64,000 nt of DNA. It comes from Gimesia maris (lineage in GTDB: Bacteria; Planctomycetota; Planctomycetia; Planctomycetales; Planctomycetaceae). The position numbers were made by a program, and so were the translations under genes. Numbering within the stretch: the stretch's first letter is position 1; each line of letters begins with the position of its first letter. This document shows positions 1 through 9,711 of the stretch, in pieces. The stretch lies in NCBI RefSeq assembly GCF_008298035.1, contig NZ_CP042910.1:3859001-3923000 (forward strand). The letters run 5' to 3'. The notes beneath the pieces are model-generated. The model saw only the letters and a program-made list of their open reading frames with translations. It did not search any database and was not told the origin of the DNA.

Positions 1-236
1 CGGATCAGTCCCATCGCTTCGTTATAGGCGACCCGAAACAACCAGCCTTTGCGGGTCTCTTCTTTCGAGGTGCCCCCTGATTCCAGGGCTTTGGAAAACG
101 TCAGCTGTAATACTTCATCAACCAGATCATGGTTGCGTAATACACCCAGTAAAAAAGCGCGCAATTCGCCAGCATGGTCTTCAAATAGTTGATGGACGAG
201 CTCGGGGGCGAGTTTGCCATCGTTTCCGGTGGCCAA
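1..236 (-). CDS. ECF-type RNA polymerase sigma factor, N-terminal part (runs off the window)
   Basis: Reading the minus strand from about 236 leftwards gives an open frame with the region-2 pattern of sigma-70/ECF factors: a helix around ELVHQLFEDHAGELRAFLLG, then VDEVLQLTFSKALES and KGWLFRVAYNEAMGLIR. These correspond to the core-binding and -10-recognition helices. No ATG lies upstream in frame. The likely start is TTG at 236, with GGGAG six bases upstream; a second TTG at 242 is possible. The C-terminal region 4 lies outside the window, so promoter specificity and any partner (anti-sigma factor or kinase) cannot be judged. The family call is fairly firm; the start is not. Confidence 0.7.
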   Translation of the reverse strand, partial: MATGNDGKLAPELVHQLFEDHAGELRAFLLGVLRNHDLVDEVLQLTFSKALESGGTSKEETRKGWLFRVAYNEAMGLI

Positions 237-559
237 TTTCAACTCCCGTTTGTTAACAAAACCACGGCTTTTAGTAATACAGATGCACGAGCTGGCGGAT
301 TTATTTTCAGAAAATCGCAGCTTTTTGAAAATGATCCGAAGAAGGTGGAATTCGCGTAAGTCCCTACACAGCAGAAGAGTACAGACATTTCAGCCTGTCA
401 GCAGGCGGGAAATCCTCAATCAGAATATACTTCTGAGAGTTAAGTTGCAAAATAAATTCCTGATCCGGAAGGAGATTGGGAGAGACTCTCTGCTCTAAAA
501 GTGGACGTAAAGACAGGTTCTCTGCCAGATTGCAGTAGCTCAGGGTTCAGGAAGAGATA
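237..559. other. Intergenic, 323 bp, no gene seen
   Basis: This stretch separates the sigma factor from the secreted hydrolase, both on the minus strand. It should carry the sigma factor's promoter. I see no convincing -35/-10 pair, hairpin with a T tract, or short gene; the open frame on the plus strand has no family resemblance or ribosome-binding site. Confidence 0.4.
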
Positions 560-1600
560 TTATGGGTTCTGGAAGTAGATGGCGGGAACAATCGTTTCCG
601 CGATTTCCGGATGGCTGTAGTAATTCGGAAACATATGTCCTGCTCCGACGCATTCTGAGACATCAATATCATGGACTCGATTGACGTCAGCCCCCAGCGC
701 CCGTCTGTCCAGGTAAGTGAAACCCGTTCGGGCTAGCGCCCGGCGGGAGATAGGAGCGAGGATCGGGTAAAACAGCAGGATCCGGTCTTTGTGGTTTCGT
801 AAATTGATCAGACAGTCGGTACAGTTCAGGCCACAGCCATACCGATCTCCCGGATTTAACCAGTTGTGATTGATGGCAGCGGCAGCGAAGACAATTCGAA
901 AATGTCGACACCGACAACAGATGTGAATGCCGCAATCCTGCAACGAGACGCCTTGCACGCTCCCTCCGCCAATCAGATGCATGGCGGAAGCAACCGTGCG
1001 AGCTCCATGACTGTGTCCCAGCATACTGATCTGGTGATGTTCGGGAAGTTTCGCAATCAGTCTCGTCAAATAATGCCCATTATACTCTGCACGCTTCCCC
1101 AGGATATTGACATCAATGGGGATGATCCTGGTCTTCATCTCATCACTGGGCCAGGTAAAGAAAATCACGTTTAACGGCATCTGCGGTGCGGCACTTCGCA
1201 ACCAGAGATAGGTATTGTAAGAATCGTTCAGCACACTGTCCCAGTCGACGAAGCTGCCATGAACCATAATACAGATGGGGGCTTCCGGATGAATCGACTG
1301 GACCAGACTCTCCATCGACTGCTCTGTAACACTGCCCTCGGCGTTGGAATGATACACGTCAAACTCGCAGCAGGGACAACAGCATTTACTTTTCTGAATA
1401 CAGCAACGACTGCTGACAACCCAGTAGTTGATCTCGGGAACACAACTGACGCAGTCAGGTGTATTGAGACACTCTGCAGCAGGGGTATCGCATGCGGGTG
1501 CGGGAGGAACAGACTGGGCATAGCCTGGTGTGATAAACAACAGCAGGCAGCAGAAAGTAAGGACTTTGAGCTGCATGAATTGAGATTGTAATAAATTCAT
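560..1600 (-). CDS. Secreted cysteine-rich alpha/beta hydrolase (DUF900-like)
   Basis: 346 residues. A hydrophobic signal peptide covers about residues 10-29 (ends GYAQS). It is followed by an unusually cysteine-rich stretch (eleven Cys between residues 37 and 78, including CCCPCC at 73-78). The rest is an alpha/beta hydrolase: MVHGSF at 112-117 forms the oxyanion region, GHSHG at 195-199 is the nucleophile elbow with Ser197, and a late H in GAGHM could complete the triad. The layout resembles the DUF900 family of serine hydrolases, whose substrates are mostly unknown. More cysteine clusters follow the elbow (CRC and CGLNC motifs), which fits an exported disulfide-rich or metal-binding protein. 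It lies downstream of the nitrate operon on the same strand but 314 bp away, so co-transcription is uncertain. Confidence 0.65.
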   Translation of the reverse strand: MNLLQSQFMQLKVLTFCCLLLFITPGYAQSVPPAPACDTPAAECLNTPDCVSCVPEINYWVVSSRCCIQKSKCCCPCCEFDVYHSNAEGSVTEQSMESLVQSIHPEAPICIMVHGSFVDWDSVLNDSYNTYLWLRSAAPQMPLNVIFFTWPSDEMKTRIIPIDVNILGKRAEYNGHYLTRLIAKLPEHHQISMLGHSHGARTVASAMHLIGGGSVQGVSLQDCGIHICCRCRHFRIVFAAAAINHNWLNPGDRYGCGLNCTDCLINLRNHKDRILLFYPILAPISRRALARTGFTYLDRRALGADVNRVHDIDVSECVGAGHMFPNYYSHPEIAETIVPAIYFQNP

Positions 1601-1914
1601 TGGCCTGATTTATTGAATTCAATGGATGAGTGTTGGGGGGGCACCTTTTCTCACATGCAGCGCGCACTTCCTGTTTGGTCGTACGATCAGCGCTTGAAAT
1701 TGATATCGGTATTCTTCTGAACCGATATGCGCGATTTAATACAATCTCCGGTTCTGACGACTGCCGTCAGATATTACCAGGGCAATGTCGACAATACGGA
1801 TATTATGTTAAAGTCGGATGGGGAAAACAGGGGCAGAAGTGGAAGGCGTGCGAACGGGCAATATTTTTAAGAGACCATAATAGTGTGCCGCTGACTTCAG
1901 GTGCGTTATTACAG
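1601..1914. other. Intergenic, 314 bp, no gene seen
   Basis: Lies between the end of the nitrate reductase gene and the start of the secreted hydrolase gene. The open frame on the plus strand across it is not convincing. No hairpin followed by a T tract was found on the minus strand, so where the nitrate operon ends is not shown by sequence alone. Confidence 0.35.
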
Positions 1915-4122
1915 TCAGTTTGTACTCACTTTAACTGCACAGCACTTATAAGATGGCTGACTGGAATGCGGATCAAACACCGCATCTGTCAACTGGTTAG
2001 TCTCTTCATAGTGCATGGGAATGAAAAGCTGTCCCGGCTGTACCGATTGAGTAATGAAGGCCCGTGCTTTCAGATGACCACGCTGTGATTCAACCATAAT
2101 CCAGTCATTGGGCTGGATGGATTTGGCGCGGGCATCCTGGGGATTGATCTCCACATAGATCCGCTCGGGGTACAGCTTGCGGAGCACATCAGAATTCCTG
2201 GTCCTGGTCTGTGTATGCCACTGAGATGCGGTCCCTCGTCCGGTTAACAGAATGAAAGGGTATTGCTCGTTAGGTGGCTCCGGCATTTTGGAAGGCTCTG
2301 AAAAGATAAAACGCGCCCGTCCATTCTCATGAAAAAAGTGACCGTCTGCAAAGAGTCGGCGTTGCGACTCAGGAGGCTGTGACTCAGAATCGGGGAACGG
2401 CCATTGTATTCCCCCCTGCTCGTCCACCGCGGTGTAGTTTTCGATCCCGGAAAAGTCACACGGTTGACCTTTGGTTAACTGTTTCATCAACTGAAACACA
2501 TCTTCCGGGGATTTCCAGTTTTTGAACATCTCGCCACAGCCCCAGTACTGGGCGATCAGTTTGAAGATGGAGAAATCGGACAATGCCTGGCCGGGAGCGC
2601 GTTTGACCCGTTTCACGCGACCAATCCGCCGTTCCGCATTAATGAAGGTCCCCTCTTTTTCACCCCAGCCGGCAGCCGGCAGAATGAGATCAGCAAATTT
2701 TGCGGTTTCCGTATTATGGTACATGTCCTGAACCACCAGGAAGTCGAGACGGTCCAGAATGTCGCGTACCTGACCCTGATTAATCCAGGAATGGGCCGGG
2801 TTCGTACAGATGACCCACAGTCCTTTGATTTTTCCAGCCAGAATTCCTTCGATGATTTTGTGATAAGGCCAACTGTTCTGATCGGGAATCCGTTCAGTGG
2901 GAATCGAGAGCACGCGGGCGACTTTATCGCGGTGTTCGGCGTTCAGAAAATCGTGTCCCCCCAATAGATTCGTGGTATTGCTGAATAACCGGGAGCCCAT
3001 TGCATTACACTGCCCTGTAATTGAGTTGGCGCCGGTTCCCGGGCGTCCGATGTTGCCAGTCATTAACGCCAGGTTGATCAGAGCCTGTGCGGTACGGACA
3101 CCCTGGTAGCTCTGATTCACTCCCATTGTCCACCAGAACGAAACCCGTTTGCCTGATTTGATCAGATCGGCAAACTTCTCGATCGCGGTCTGGCTCAGTC
3201 CCGTTTCTGAGATGACCCGTTCCAGCGAATATTCAGCCACATGTGCGGCAAATTCCTGAAACCCTTCGGTATGTTCCTGAATATATTGTTCGTCGATCGC
3301 GCCCTGCTCGATCAGAATACGGGCAATCCCGTAAAACAGAGGCAGATCTGATTTCGGATAGATCTGCAGATGCAGGCTGGATTGCATCGCGGTTTCTGTT
3401 TTGCGCGGATCGACGGCGATAATTTCAGGCGAATTGGGATTACGCATCACCCGTTCCCACATGATGGGATGGGCGATGCAGGGATTCGCGCCGACAAAGA
3501 CCAGTACGTCTGATTCTTCCAGGTCCTGGTAGGTGAATGGTGGGGAATCGAAGCCAAACGACTGTTTGTAAGCGGTGACTGCTGAGGCCATGCACTGGCG
3601 GGTATTCCCGTCACCATGTTGCATGCCCATGCCAAATTTAGCCAGTGCGCCCAGGAAAGCCATCTCTTCCGTGACCATTTGACCTGTGCTCAGAAAGGCA
3701 ACGGAATCGTCGCCATACTTCTGCTGGATACCTTTAAATTTGCGGGTAAACAGGCTCAAGGCGGTATCCCAGTCAACCGGCTCCCAGTGGTTGGGAGATT
3801 TTTTGACCAGGGGGCTGATGGCACGGTTGGGCGACTCCAGCACAGACAGGGCTTCCCAGCCTTTCGGACAGGCCATGCCGAGATTGACCGGATACTCTGT
3901 CGTCGGACTGACGCAGATTCCTTCTCCATCTTTTAAATGAATATTCAGGTTACATCCCGTACCACAAAAGCCACAAACCATCTGGGTTGTGGAATCAGGC
4001 AGGTTCTTTTCGGGGACCTTGCCCAGACCAAATCCGCCGGGAGAGAGTAACAACTCTCTGGTCAGGTGCCCCTCTTTCTGATGAATGAGGGAGCCTAAAT
4101 TTGAGGGGTCCATTATAGACAT
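1915..4122 (-). CDS. nasA: Assimilatory-type molybdopterin nitrate reductase, catalytic subunit
   Basis: Reduces nitrate to nitrite at a bis-MGD molybdenum centre. With the start at 4122 the protein has 735 residues. Cysteines at about 50, 53, 57 and 85 (CGFCGTGC ... ACPKG) bind the N-terminal [4Fe-4S] cluster. [11 protein letters not shown] holds the expected molybdenum-ligand cysteine of the NarB/NasA group. The C-terminal MGD-binding domain begins near [18 protein letters not shown]. There is no Tat signal and no C-terminal BFD-type [2Fe-2S] domain, so it should be cytoplasmic and depend on another protein for electrons. A longer frame runs to 4257, but it would overlap the upstream gene by about 100 bases and the extra residues do not look like the family. 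The start 31 bases after the upstream stop is preferred. Last gene of the nitrate operon. Confidence 0.9.
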   Translation of the reverse strand: MSIMDPSNLGSLIHQKEGHLTRELLLSPGGFGLGKVPEKNLPDSTTQMVCGFCGTGCNLNIHLKDGEGICVSPTTEYPVNLGMACPKGWEALSVLESPNRAISPLVKKSPNHWEPVDWDTALSLFTRKFKGIQQKYGDDSVAFLSTGQMVTEEMAFLGALAKFGMGMQHGDGNTRQCMASAVTAYKQSFGFDSPPFTYQDLEESDVLVFVGANPCIAHPIMWERVMRNPNSPEIIAVDPRKTETAMQSSLHLQIYPKSDLPLFYGIARILIEQGAIDEQYIQEHTEGFQEFAAHVAEYSLERVISETGLSQTAIEKFADLIKSGKRVSFWWTMGVNQSYQGVRTAQALINLALMTGNIGRPGTGANSITGQCNAMGSRLFSNTTNLLGGHDFLNAEHRDKVARVLSIPTERIPDQNSWPYHKIIEGILAGKIKGLWVICTNPAHSWINQGQVRDILDRLDFLVVQDMYHNTETAKFADLILPAAGWGEKEGTFINAERRIGRVKRVKRAPGQALSDFSIFKLIAQYWGCGEMFKNWKSPEDVFQLMKQLTKGQPCDFSGIENYTAVDEQGGIQWPFPDSESQPPESQRRLFADGHFFHENGRARFIFSEPSKMPEPPNEQYPFILLTGRGTASQWHTQTRTRNSDVLRKLYPERIYVEINPQDARAKSIQPNDWIMVESQRGHLKARAFITQSVQPGQLFIPMHYEETNQLTDAVFDPHSSQPSYKCCAVKVSTN

Positions 4123-4153
4123 CGAAACCGATTCCAGTGCGATAAAAAGTGAG

Positions 4154-5899
4154 TCATCGTAATACACCTGGCATGCGGGGAGCGGCGACCGCAGAGAAAA
4201 ACAGGTAGCGTTCCAGCAGTTCACCAGCGAGGTTGGCGACAAACAGGAAGGTGACAATGATTAACAGGTTTAAGGTATGTAAAGGTTGAGACTGGTGATT
4301 TAACAAAAAGGCCGGCATCAGAATGCCTCCCAGAATACCACAGGCAAACCGTGCCAGCGTGATATTGGACAGCTCCCCACTCATTAAGAGTGCAGAACGT
4401 TTTAATGGAGAATTCTGACGCCGCAACAGATAGCGGAAGAGGGACGCTTCGAACGCAAGTTTGCAGACTGCAGTGACAATCAACGCTTTCGCCAGCATCG
4501 GACCTGCCTGGGTCACCAGTAACTTTGATTCCGGAGAACTGGAATAAATGCCCAGTAAGTAGAGCGTGAATAGAGTGGAAGTGATTCCCAGCAGTACGGC
4601 CGTCAGCCCGAACTTGATCAACGTGGATTCAAAGTTCCAGAACTCACGTTTTGTGAATACATAGATCATGATCGAACAGAAGATACCGATGATTCCCGTC
4701 AGTCCGACCAGTTGACCTGTCAGAGGCTGCCAGGTTTTCAAATATGCGAATGAGTCGCCGGAGAGCCAGGTCAACAGCGCATATGCCATGGCAGTATTGG
4801 AAAAGACACCAAACGCCAGGATCTCACGACTCAACCAGGAATGTTTAAGCCCCAGAATTCCCCGGAAGGCATATTGTGGTCGCCCCAGATGCAGTGTGCT
4901 GGCACCCAGCGCGACCAGGCCAAAGAAGAGTGCAAACGTGGCCGTAATCCGCGTCATGCCGGCAGTCGATTCGGCACTGAGGAAATATTCCAGCGCGAGA
5001 CTGGTCAGAAAAGCGCCGACTGAAAGCTGTGTTAACACCAGCATGATTACCAGAGGCATGTGGGCGTGCTGCGGGCTGGCGGAATAATAATCCGCAGGGA
5101 TCGTATTGCGGGGGAACGGTTTTTTTGATTTATAGGTGGTTGTCGGATAGGTATGTTGTGGATCGGGAGCGGCGGGCAGGAACTGATCAATTTCTGAATC
5201 GGCGATGACCTGTTCTTTGTTGACGATATTGATGGAAATTGCCTGGTGCGGGCAGGCCTGCACACATGCGGGGGCTTCTCCATCGGACAATCGCTGACTG
5301 CACATGTCGCATTTACGGACAATTCCTTTTTTGCTGTGATATTTGGGCACATCATAAGGACAGGCCAGTGTACAATACTGACAGCCAAAACACTGATCAT
5401 CCAGATGCCGGACGATTCCCGTAATCGGATCTTTTTCGTAAGCATTGACCGGGCAGGCCTGCATGCACCCCGGGTCGAGGCAGTGATGACAGGCAGTGGT
5501 GACGTGCTGATAGATCGGGTCCTGGTTGGTTCCCCCCGTGAGCAACCCGACATCGCGCCAGGTTTCATTTTCATCCAGACCATTCAGAGAGTGACAGGCC
5601 GTCACACAGGCTTTACAGCCCGAACAGCGATCCAGGTCCACGCCGAACGCATACTGCTCACCAGACTGGGGAATTGCTGAAGGAATCAAATCCGCATAAT
5701 AACGCGACTGTACGGGTAACTGGTTGGCATCATATTGTTTGGCAAACTGATCAATGGCTGTCAGTGTCTGTTGTTCTTTCAGCAGCAGTGAGATCAGATC
5801 GAATTCCTGTTCGGAGGAAGTTCCCCGCGGCGCCACAGAAGAACCAGCATTACTGGAACAAGACTGATTCAGATTGGGTCCGTCAACGTCGAAGTTCAT
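4154..5899 (-). CDS. Fusion of a four-cluster ferredoxin (DmsB-like) with a DmsC-like membrane anchor
   Basis: 581 residues in two parts. Residues 1-80 are a poorly conserved leader. Residues 85-225 carry four cysteine groups typical of DmsB/PhsB-type electron-transfer subunits: [12 protein letters not shown] from 92, [14 protein letters not shown] from 137, [12 protein letters not shown] from 170 and CDMCSQ ... CVQACP from 197. From about 280 to 570 the chain is strongly hydrophobic with roughly eight membrane segments and resembles DmsC, the quinol-oxidising anchor of DMSO reductase. In the classical enzymes these are two proteins; here they are one. No Tat motif is present, so the ferredoxin part most likely faces the cytoplasm. 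It lies between the FAD reductase (6-base gap) and nasA (31-base gap). It probably passes electrons, perhaps from menaquinol, to the nitrate reductase; that role is inferred. Confidence 0.85.
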   Translation of the reverse strand: MNFDVDGPNLNQSCSSNAGSSVAPRGTSSEQEFDLISLLLKEQQTLTAIDQFAKQYDANQLPVQSRYYADLIPSAIPQSGEQYAFGVDLDRCSGCKACVTACHSLNGLDENETWRDVGLLTGGTNQDPIYQHVTTACHHCLDPGCMQACPVNAYEKDPITGIVRHLDDQCFGCQYCTLACPYDVPKYHSKKGIVRKCDMCSQRLSDGEAPACVQACPHQAISINIVNKEQVIADSEIDQFLPAAPDPQHTYPTTTYKSKKPFPRNTIPADYYSASPQHAHMPLVIMLVLTQLSVGAFLTSLALEYFLSAESTAGMTRITATFALFFGLVALGASTLHLGRPQYAFRGILGLKHSWLSREILAFGVFSNTAMAYALLTWLSGDSFAYLKTWQPLTGQLVGLTGIIGIFCSIMIYVFTKREFWNFESTLIKFGLTAVLLGITSTLFTLYLLGIYSSSPESKLLVTQAGPMLAKALIVTAVCKLAFEASLFRYLLRRQNSPLKRSALLMSGELSNITLARFACGILGGILMPAFLLNHQSQPLHTLNLLIIVTFLFVANLAGELLERYLFFSAVAAPRMPGVLR

Positions 5900-5905
5900 G
5901 TGTCT

Positions 5906-6676
5906 CTATCTGGTTTTGTTTTTTTTATGAAATTGTTCACTGTGAATCAGTTCGTGTGGTACTCCCATTTCAAGAAGTCGAAGTGTGAAATCCTGATTGA
6001 AATTCCGCGGGCCACATAAAAAGAATCGGGATAACTCAACCTGGGGGATCTTCGAGATCATGAAATCAAAATTGAGTTGTCCACAATATCCCAGCCAGTG
6101 AGGAACCGGCTGAGAAAGTGTCAGAAAGTAATGGAAGTCCGGCATCTCAGTGATCAGGTCTCGTGTTTCCTGATCAAAGATAATATCTCGATGTGTCCGG
6201 GCACCATAAAACAGATAGCAGATCCGGTTCACGTTGGTCGCATGCAGATAACGCACGATACTCATCATGGGAGTGATCCCAATGCCAGCACACAGCAGAA
6301 TGACAGGCTCGACATGTTGCGCAGGATCAAAGTGAAATTGTCCCAACGGACCTTTGAGAAACACATGACTGCCAACATGAATGTGATCAAAAAAATAATT
6401 CCCGACCTGTCCTGCGTGATTACGTTTAATGGTTAAATCAATCCGTTCCCTTTGATGGGGAGAAGAACTGATCGAAAAACTGCGCCAGACTTCCACTCCA
6501 TTAATGTCGAGGCAGACTTTGACAAACATCCCCGGTTGATGAGGGGGAATCAATCCCTGTGAATTATCAAGTCGAAAAGTACAGACGTCGTCCGCTTCCT
6601 GGATAACCTTTGTGACGGGGAGCGATATCAGTTGATCTTTATGTATTTTGCAGTCTTGTTGATTGAATTGTATCAT
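5906..6676 (-). CDS. Ferredoxin-NAD(P)H reductase-like FAD oxidoreductase of the nitrate operon
   Basis: 256 residues. The FAD-binding motif RSFSISSSP lies near residues 67-75, the NAD(P)-binding loop is LCAGIGITPMMSIV, and the late FFLCGPRNF motif is typical of the FNR superfamily. There is no fused [2Fe-2S] plant-type ferredoxin domain, so an external iron-sulfur acceptor is needed. The obvious candidate is the ferredoxin-anchor fusion encoded six bases downstream. The start at ATG 6676 is chosen because the longer frame begins inside the nirBD stop region. A role in moving electrons from NAD(P)H to nitrate reductase is inferred from position; the fold assignment is solid. Confidence 0.8.
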   Translation of the reverse strand: MIQFNQQDCKIHKDQLISLPVTKVIQEADDVCTFRLDNSQGLIPPHQPGMFVKVCLDINGVEVWRSFSISSSPHQRERIDLTIKRNHAGQVGNYFFDHIHVGSHVFLKGPLGQFHFDPAQHVEPVILLCAGIGITPMMSIVRYLHATNVNRICYLFYGARTHRDIIFDQETRDLITEMPDFHYFLTLSQPVPHWLGYCGQLNFDFMISKIPQVELSRFFLCGPRNFNQDFTLRLLEMGVPHELIHSEQFHKKNKTR

Positions 6677-6690
6677 TCCATAACCTGTGC

Positions 6691-9651
6691 TTAGTGAGCG
6701 CCAGCACATTCCCTGTGATTGATCAGTTCGTCCAGTACACTGGAGTCCGGTAATTCCAGGTACACATTGTCCTGTTCGTCTATTTTAACCTTAAATACAT
6801 TGACTTCATATTCTGATTCACCACTCAGGCAGGAACCATTCTCCAGCGAGAAGGTTTTTTTGTGTAGCGGGCAGGCGACTTTCGGGATACCAGCCGCATC
6901 ACCGATAATTCCCCGCGACAGGACCATTGCCTTTTTGTGAGGACACATCTGCTGACAGGCATACCATTCACCACGGCTGGCGAAGTTGAAAACCGCAATT
7001 TGTGAATTACCATATTTTACAGTAGAACCGGCTTCTGCAGGAAAATCACTGATCGTTCCGACTTTGACCCACTCTCGTGGCTCCCTGTTCTGATCAGGTT
7101 TTTTCTCAGGTATTTTTATGTCGTCAAAAGCAACAAAATCAGGTGCCCAGTCAACGGGCCGGGTCTGCCCGCGTTGCGGAATCAGCTCAATTGATGTCTC
7201 ATGCTCATCCGTGTTGACAAACTGCTCGAACAGCCGTCGTTTTTCCGGATTGGTGACCACTTCTTTCCATTCGCAATGATAAGTATCAACCAGGGATTGC
7301 ATCATGCTTTCCAGCTCATCGCAGATCCCCAGCTTGTCTTCAATGACCACTTCTCGCAGATAATCGATGCCCCCTTCCAGCTTTTCCAGCCAGGTGGCAG
7401 TACGCGTTAATTTGTCTGCAGTCTGAATATAAAACATCAGGAAACGGTCCAGGTATTTAATGCAGGTTTCTTCATCTAGGTCTGATGCAAACAGATCGGC
7501 GTGCCGCGGTTTGGCACCACCGTTTCCACAGATATACAGATTATAGCCATGCTCAGTCGCAATCAGTCCAAAGTCCTTGCTCTGGGCTTCAGCACATTCG
7601 CGAACACAACCTGAGACGCCCCCTTTCAGTTTATGTGGTGCCCGGATTCCGCGGTAGCGTTCTTCCAGTCTAATTGCGAAGCCAACTGAATCCCCGATCC
7701 CATAGCGGCACCAGGTGGTTCCCACACAGCTTTTGACGGTTCGTAATGCTTTACCGTAAGCGTGCCCGCTTTCAAAGCCGGCATCAATCAGTTTCTCCCA
7801 GATTTCCGGCAGTTGATGGACCTCTGCCCCGAACAGATCCACACGCTGACCACCGGTAATTTTCGTATAGAGCCCGTATTCTTTACCGACCTCACCCAGC
7901 ACGATCAATTTTTCCGGAGTGATTTCACCGCCGGGAACGCGAGGCACAATAGAATACAACCCCCCGCGCTGCATGTTTGCCAGAAAACGATCGTTGGTAT
8001 CCTGCAGGCCGGAATGATTGATAATGTGATCGTTCCACAAACTGGCCAGGATGGAGGCAACAGCCGGTTTACAGACTTCGCAGCCATTTCCGGAACCGCA
8101 ATCTTCAATTACTGCAGAAAAGGACTTGTGCTTCTTAACTTTGATGATGTCGAATAATTCGGTACGCGAATAATCAAAGTGTTCGCACAGCCGATTGCTG
8201 ACCGTGATTCCCGCGGCCTTCATTTCGGCTTTAAAGACATCCGTCACCAGAGGCAGGCAGCCTCCGCAGCCCCCGCCGGCTTTCGTGCAGGCTTTGATTT
8301 CATCGACCGAGCTTAAATTCTGCTCTTTGATGGCGGTACAGATTTGTCCCTTCGAAACGTTGTTACAGGAACAGATCTGTGCGTCATCAGCCATGTCTGC
8401 CGCACTGCCACCAGGAATGCCTCCCCCTGCCCCCACAATCAGTTCGTGTGGCTTACAGGGAAGTGCATCGCTGGATTTCGCCATGATAGACAGGCTGCCG
8501 TAATCAGAGGCATCGCCAATCAGGATCCCGCCCAGCAGTTTTGTACCTTCTTTATTAAAGACCAGTTTCTTATAAACGCCGTTAAAAGGATCTTCGAAAG
8601 TCAGACTTTTGGAAATGTCAGGCCCCGCCTCGTAATCACCGAAGCTGGCGACATCGACTCCCATCAGCTTCAGTTTGGTAGAGAGATCGCTGCCGGAAAA
8701 CTCCGCTTCACCGTTACATAAATGAGTCGCTGCGACTTCTGCCATCTGGTAACCGGGGGCGACCAGACCGTATACCATGCCGGAATGCAAAGCCACTTCG
8801 CCTACCGCGTAGATATCAGGATCGGAAGTCTGCAGCTTGTCATTGACCAGGATACCGCCCCGCTCGCCGACTTCCAGTTCGCATTCTCGCGCCAGTTCAT
8901 CTCGTGGACGAATCCCCGCGGAGACAATAATCATGTCGAGTTCTAACTCCTCGCCATCCTGAAAACGGATGCCTGATACACTGGATTCACCCAGAACAGA
9001 GTCCGTAGCTTTGTTCAAATGCACCTGGACCCCGAGTTCTTCAATTTTCTGTACGAGGATCTTTGAACCCGCATCATCGATCTGGCGCGGCATCAGTCGT
9101 GGTGCAAATTCCAGAACGTGAGTTTCCAGACCCAGGTCAAGGGCCGCTTTCGCTGCTTCCAGCCCGAGTAAGCCTCCACCAATTACGGCTGCCTTTTTTG
9201 AATGTTTAGCGTAATCAATGATCTGTTCCAGGTCGTTGATTGTGCGGTAAACAAAGACACCACGGTTTTTAATGCCAGGTACGTTCGGGACGAAAGGATA
9301 CGATCCTGTCGCGATGACTACTTTGTCATAGGGGATTTCAACCCCTTTTTGCGAACGAATCATTTTATTCTGACGGTCAATACTGACAGCGCGATCGGCC
9401 AGATGCAGGTCGATATTGTTCTCTGCATACCATTCCAGACGCGCCAGCATCAGTTTTTCGGCGTCGTTGTGGGCAAAAAACTGCGTGAGTCCCACCCGGT
9501 CATAAGCAGCACGAGGTTCTTCGCAGAAGGTGACAATTTTGTATTCCCGGGCCAGATCTTTTTCGACCAGTTGCTCGCACATGCGCAAGCCCACCATGCC
9601 GTTTCCGATCACAACCACATTTTTCTGTTGTCCCGAAGATTGCTGAATCAC
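6691..9651 (-). CDS. nirB: NAD(P)H nitrite reductase, large and small subunits fused (NirB-NirD)
   Basis: 986 residues. Reduces nitrite to ammonium in the cytoplasm. Residues 1-400 are the FAD/NAD(P)H module (VVVIGNGMVG at 12-21, AVIGGGLLG near 155). Residues 427-530 hold two BFD-like cysteine groups (CSCN ... CGGC and CGSGNGCEVC). The sirohaem/[4Fe-4S] ligands are C642, C648, C682 and C686. After about residue 861 a complete NirD-like Rieske domain follows, with C903-P-H905 and C927-P-L-H930, so the small subunit is fused and keeps the Rieske ligands. The start is GTG at 9651; an AAGG lies about 13 bases upstream, which is weak. Sixty bases separate it from the transporter gene upstream. No separate nirD is needed. 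Confidence 0.92.
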   Translation of the reverse strand: MIQQSSGQQKNVVVIGNGMVGLRMCEQLVEKDLAREYKIVTFCEEPRAAYDRVGLTQFFAHNDAEKLMLARLEWYAENNIDLHLADRAVSIDRQNKMIRSQKGVEIPYDKVVIATGSYPFVPNVPGIKNRGVFVYRTINDLEQIIDYAKHSKKAAVIGGGLLGLEAAKAALDLGLETHVLEFAPRLMPRQIDDAGSKILVQKIEELGVQVHLNKATDSVLGESSVSGIRFQDGEELELDMIIVSAGIRPRDELARECELEVGERGGILVNDKLQTSDPDIYAVGEVALHSGMVYGLVAPGYQMAEVAATHLCNGEAEFSGSDLSTKLKLMGVDVASFGDYEAGPDISKSLTFEDPFNGVYKKLVFNKEGTKLLGGILIGDASDYGSLSIMAKSSDALPCKPHELIVGAGGGIPGGSAADMADDAQICSCNNVSKGQICTAIKEQNLSSVDEIKACTKAGGGCGGCLPLVTDVFKAEMKAAGITVSNRLCEHFDYSRTELFDIIKVKKHKSFSAVIEDCGSGNGCEVCKPAVASILASLWNDHIINHSGLQDTNDRFLANMQRGGLYSIVPRVPGGEITPEKLIVLGEVGKEYGLYTKITGGQRVDLFGAEVHQLPEIWEKLIDAGFESGHAYGKALRTVKSCVGTTWCRYGIGDSVGFAIRLEERYRGIRAPHKLKGGVSGCVRECAEAQSKDFGLIATEHGYNLYICGNGGAKPRHADLFASDLDEETCIKYLDRFLMFYIQTADKLTRTATWLEKLEGGIDYLREVVIEDKLGICDELESMMQSLVDTYHCEWKEVVTNPEKRRLFEQFVNTDEHETSIELIPQRGQTRPVDWAPDFVAFDDIKIPEKKPDQNREPREWVKVGTISDFPAEAGSTVKYGNSQIAVFNFASRGEWYACQQMCPHKKAMVLSRGIIGDAAGIPKVACPLHKKTFSLENGSCLSGESEYEVNVFKVKIDEQDNVYLELPDSSVLDELINHRECAGAH

Positions 9652-9711
9652 TTTATCAATACCTTATTAAATCAGAGGAGCGCGTAATTTGTGTCTCTCG
9701 CAGTCGAACGG

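Noticed and set aside
4123-4257. Longer N-terminus for the nitrate reductase
   Set aside because: It overlaps the upstream fusion gene by about 100 bases and the residues do not match the family; the chosen start lies past the upstream stop.
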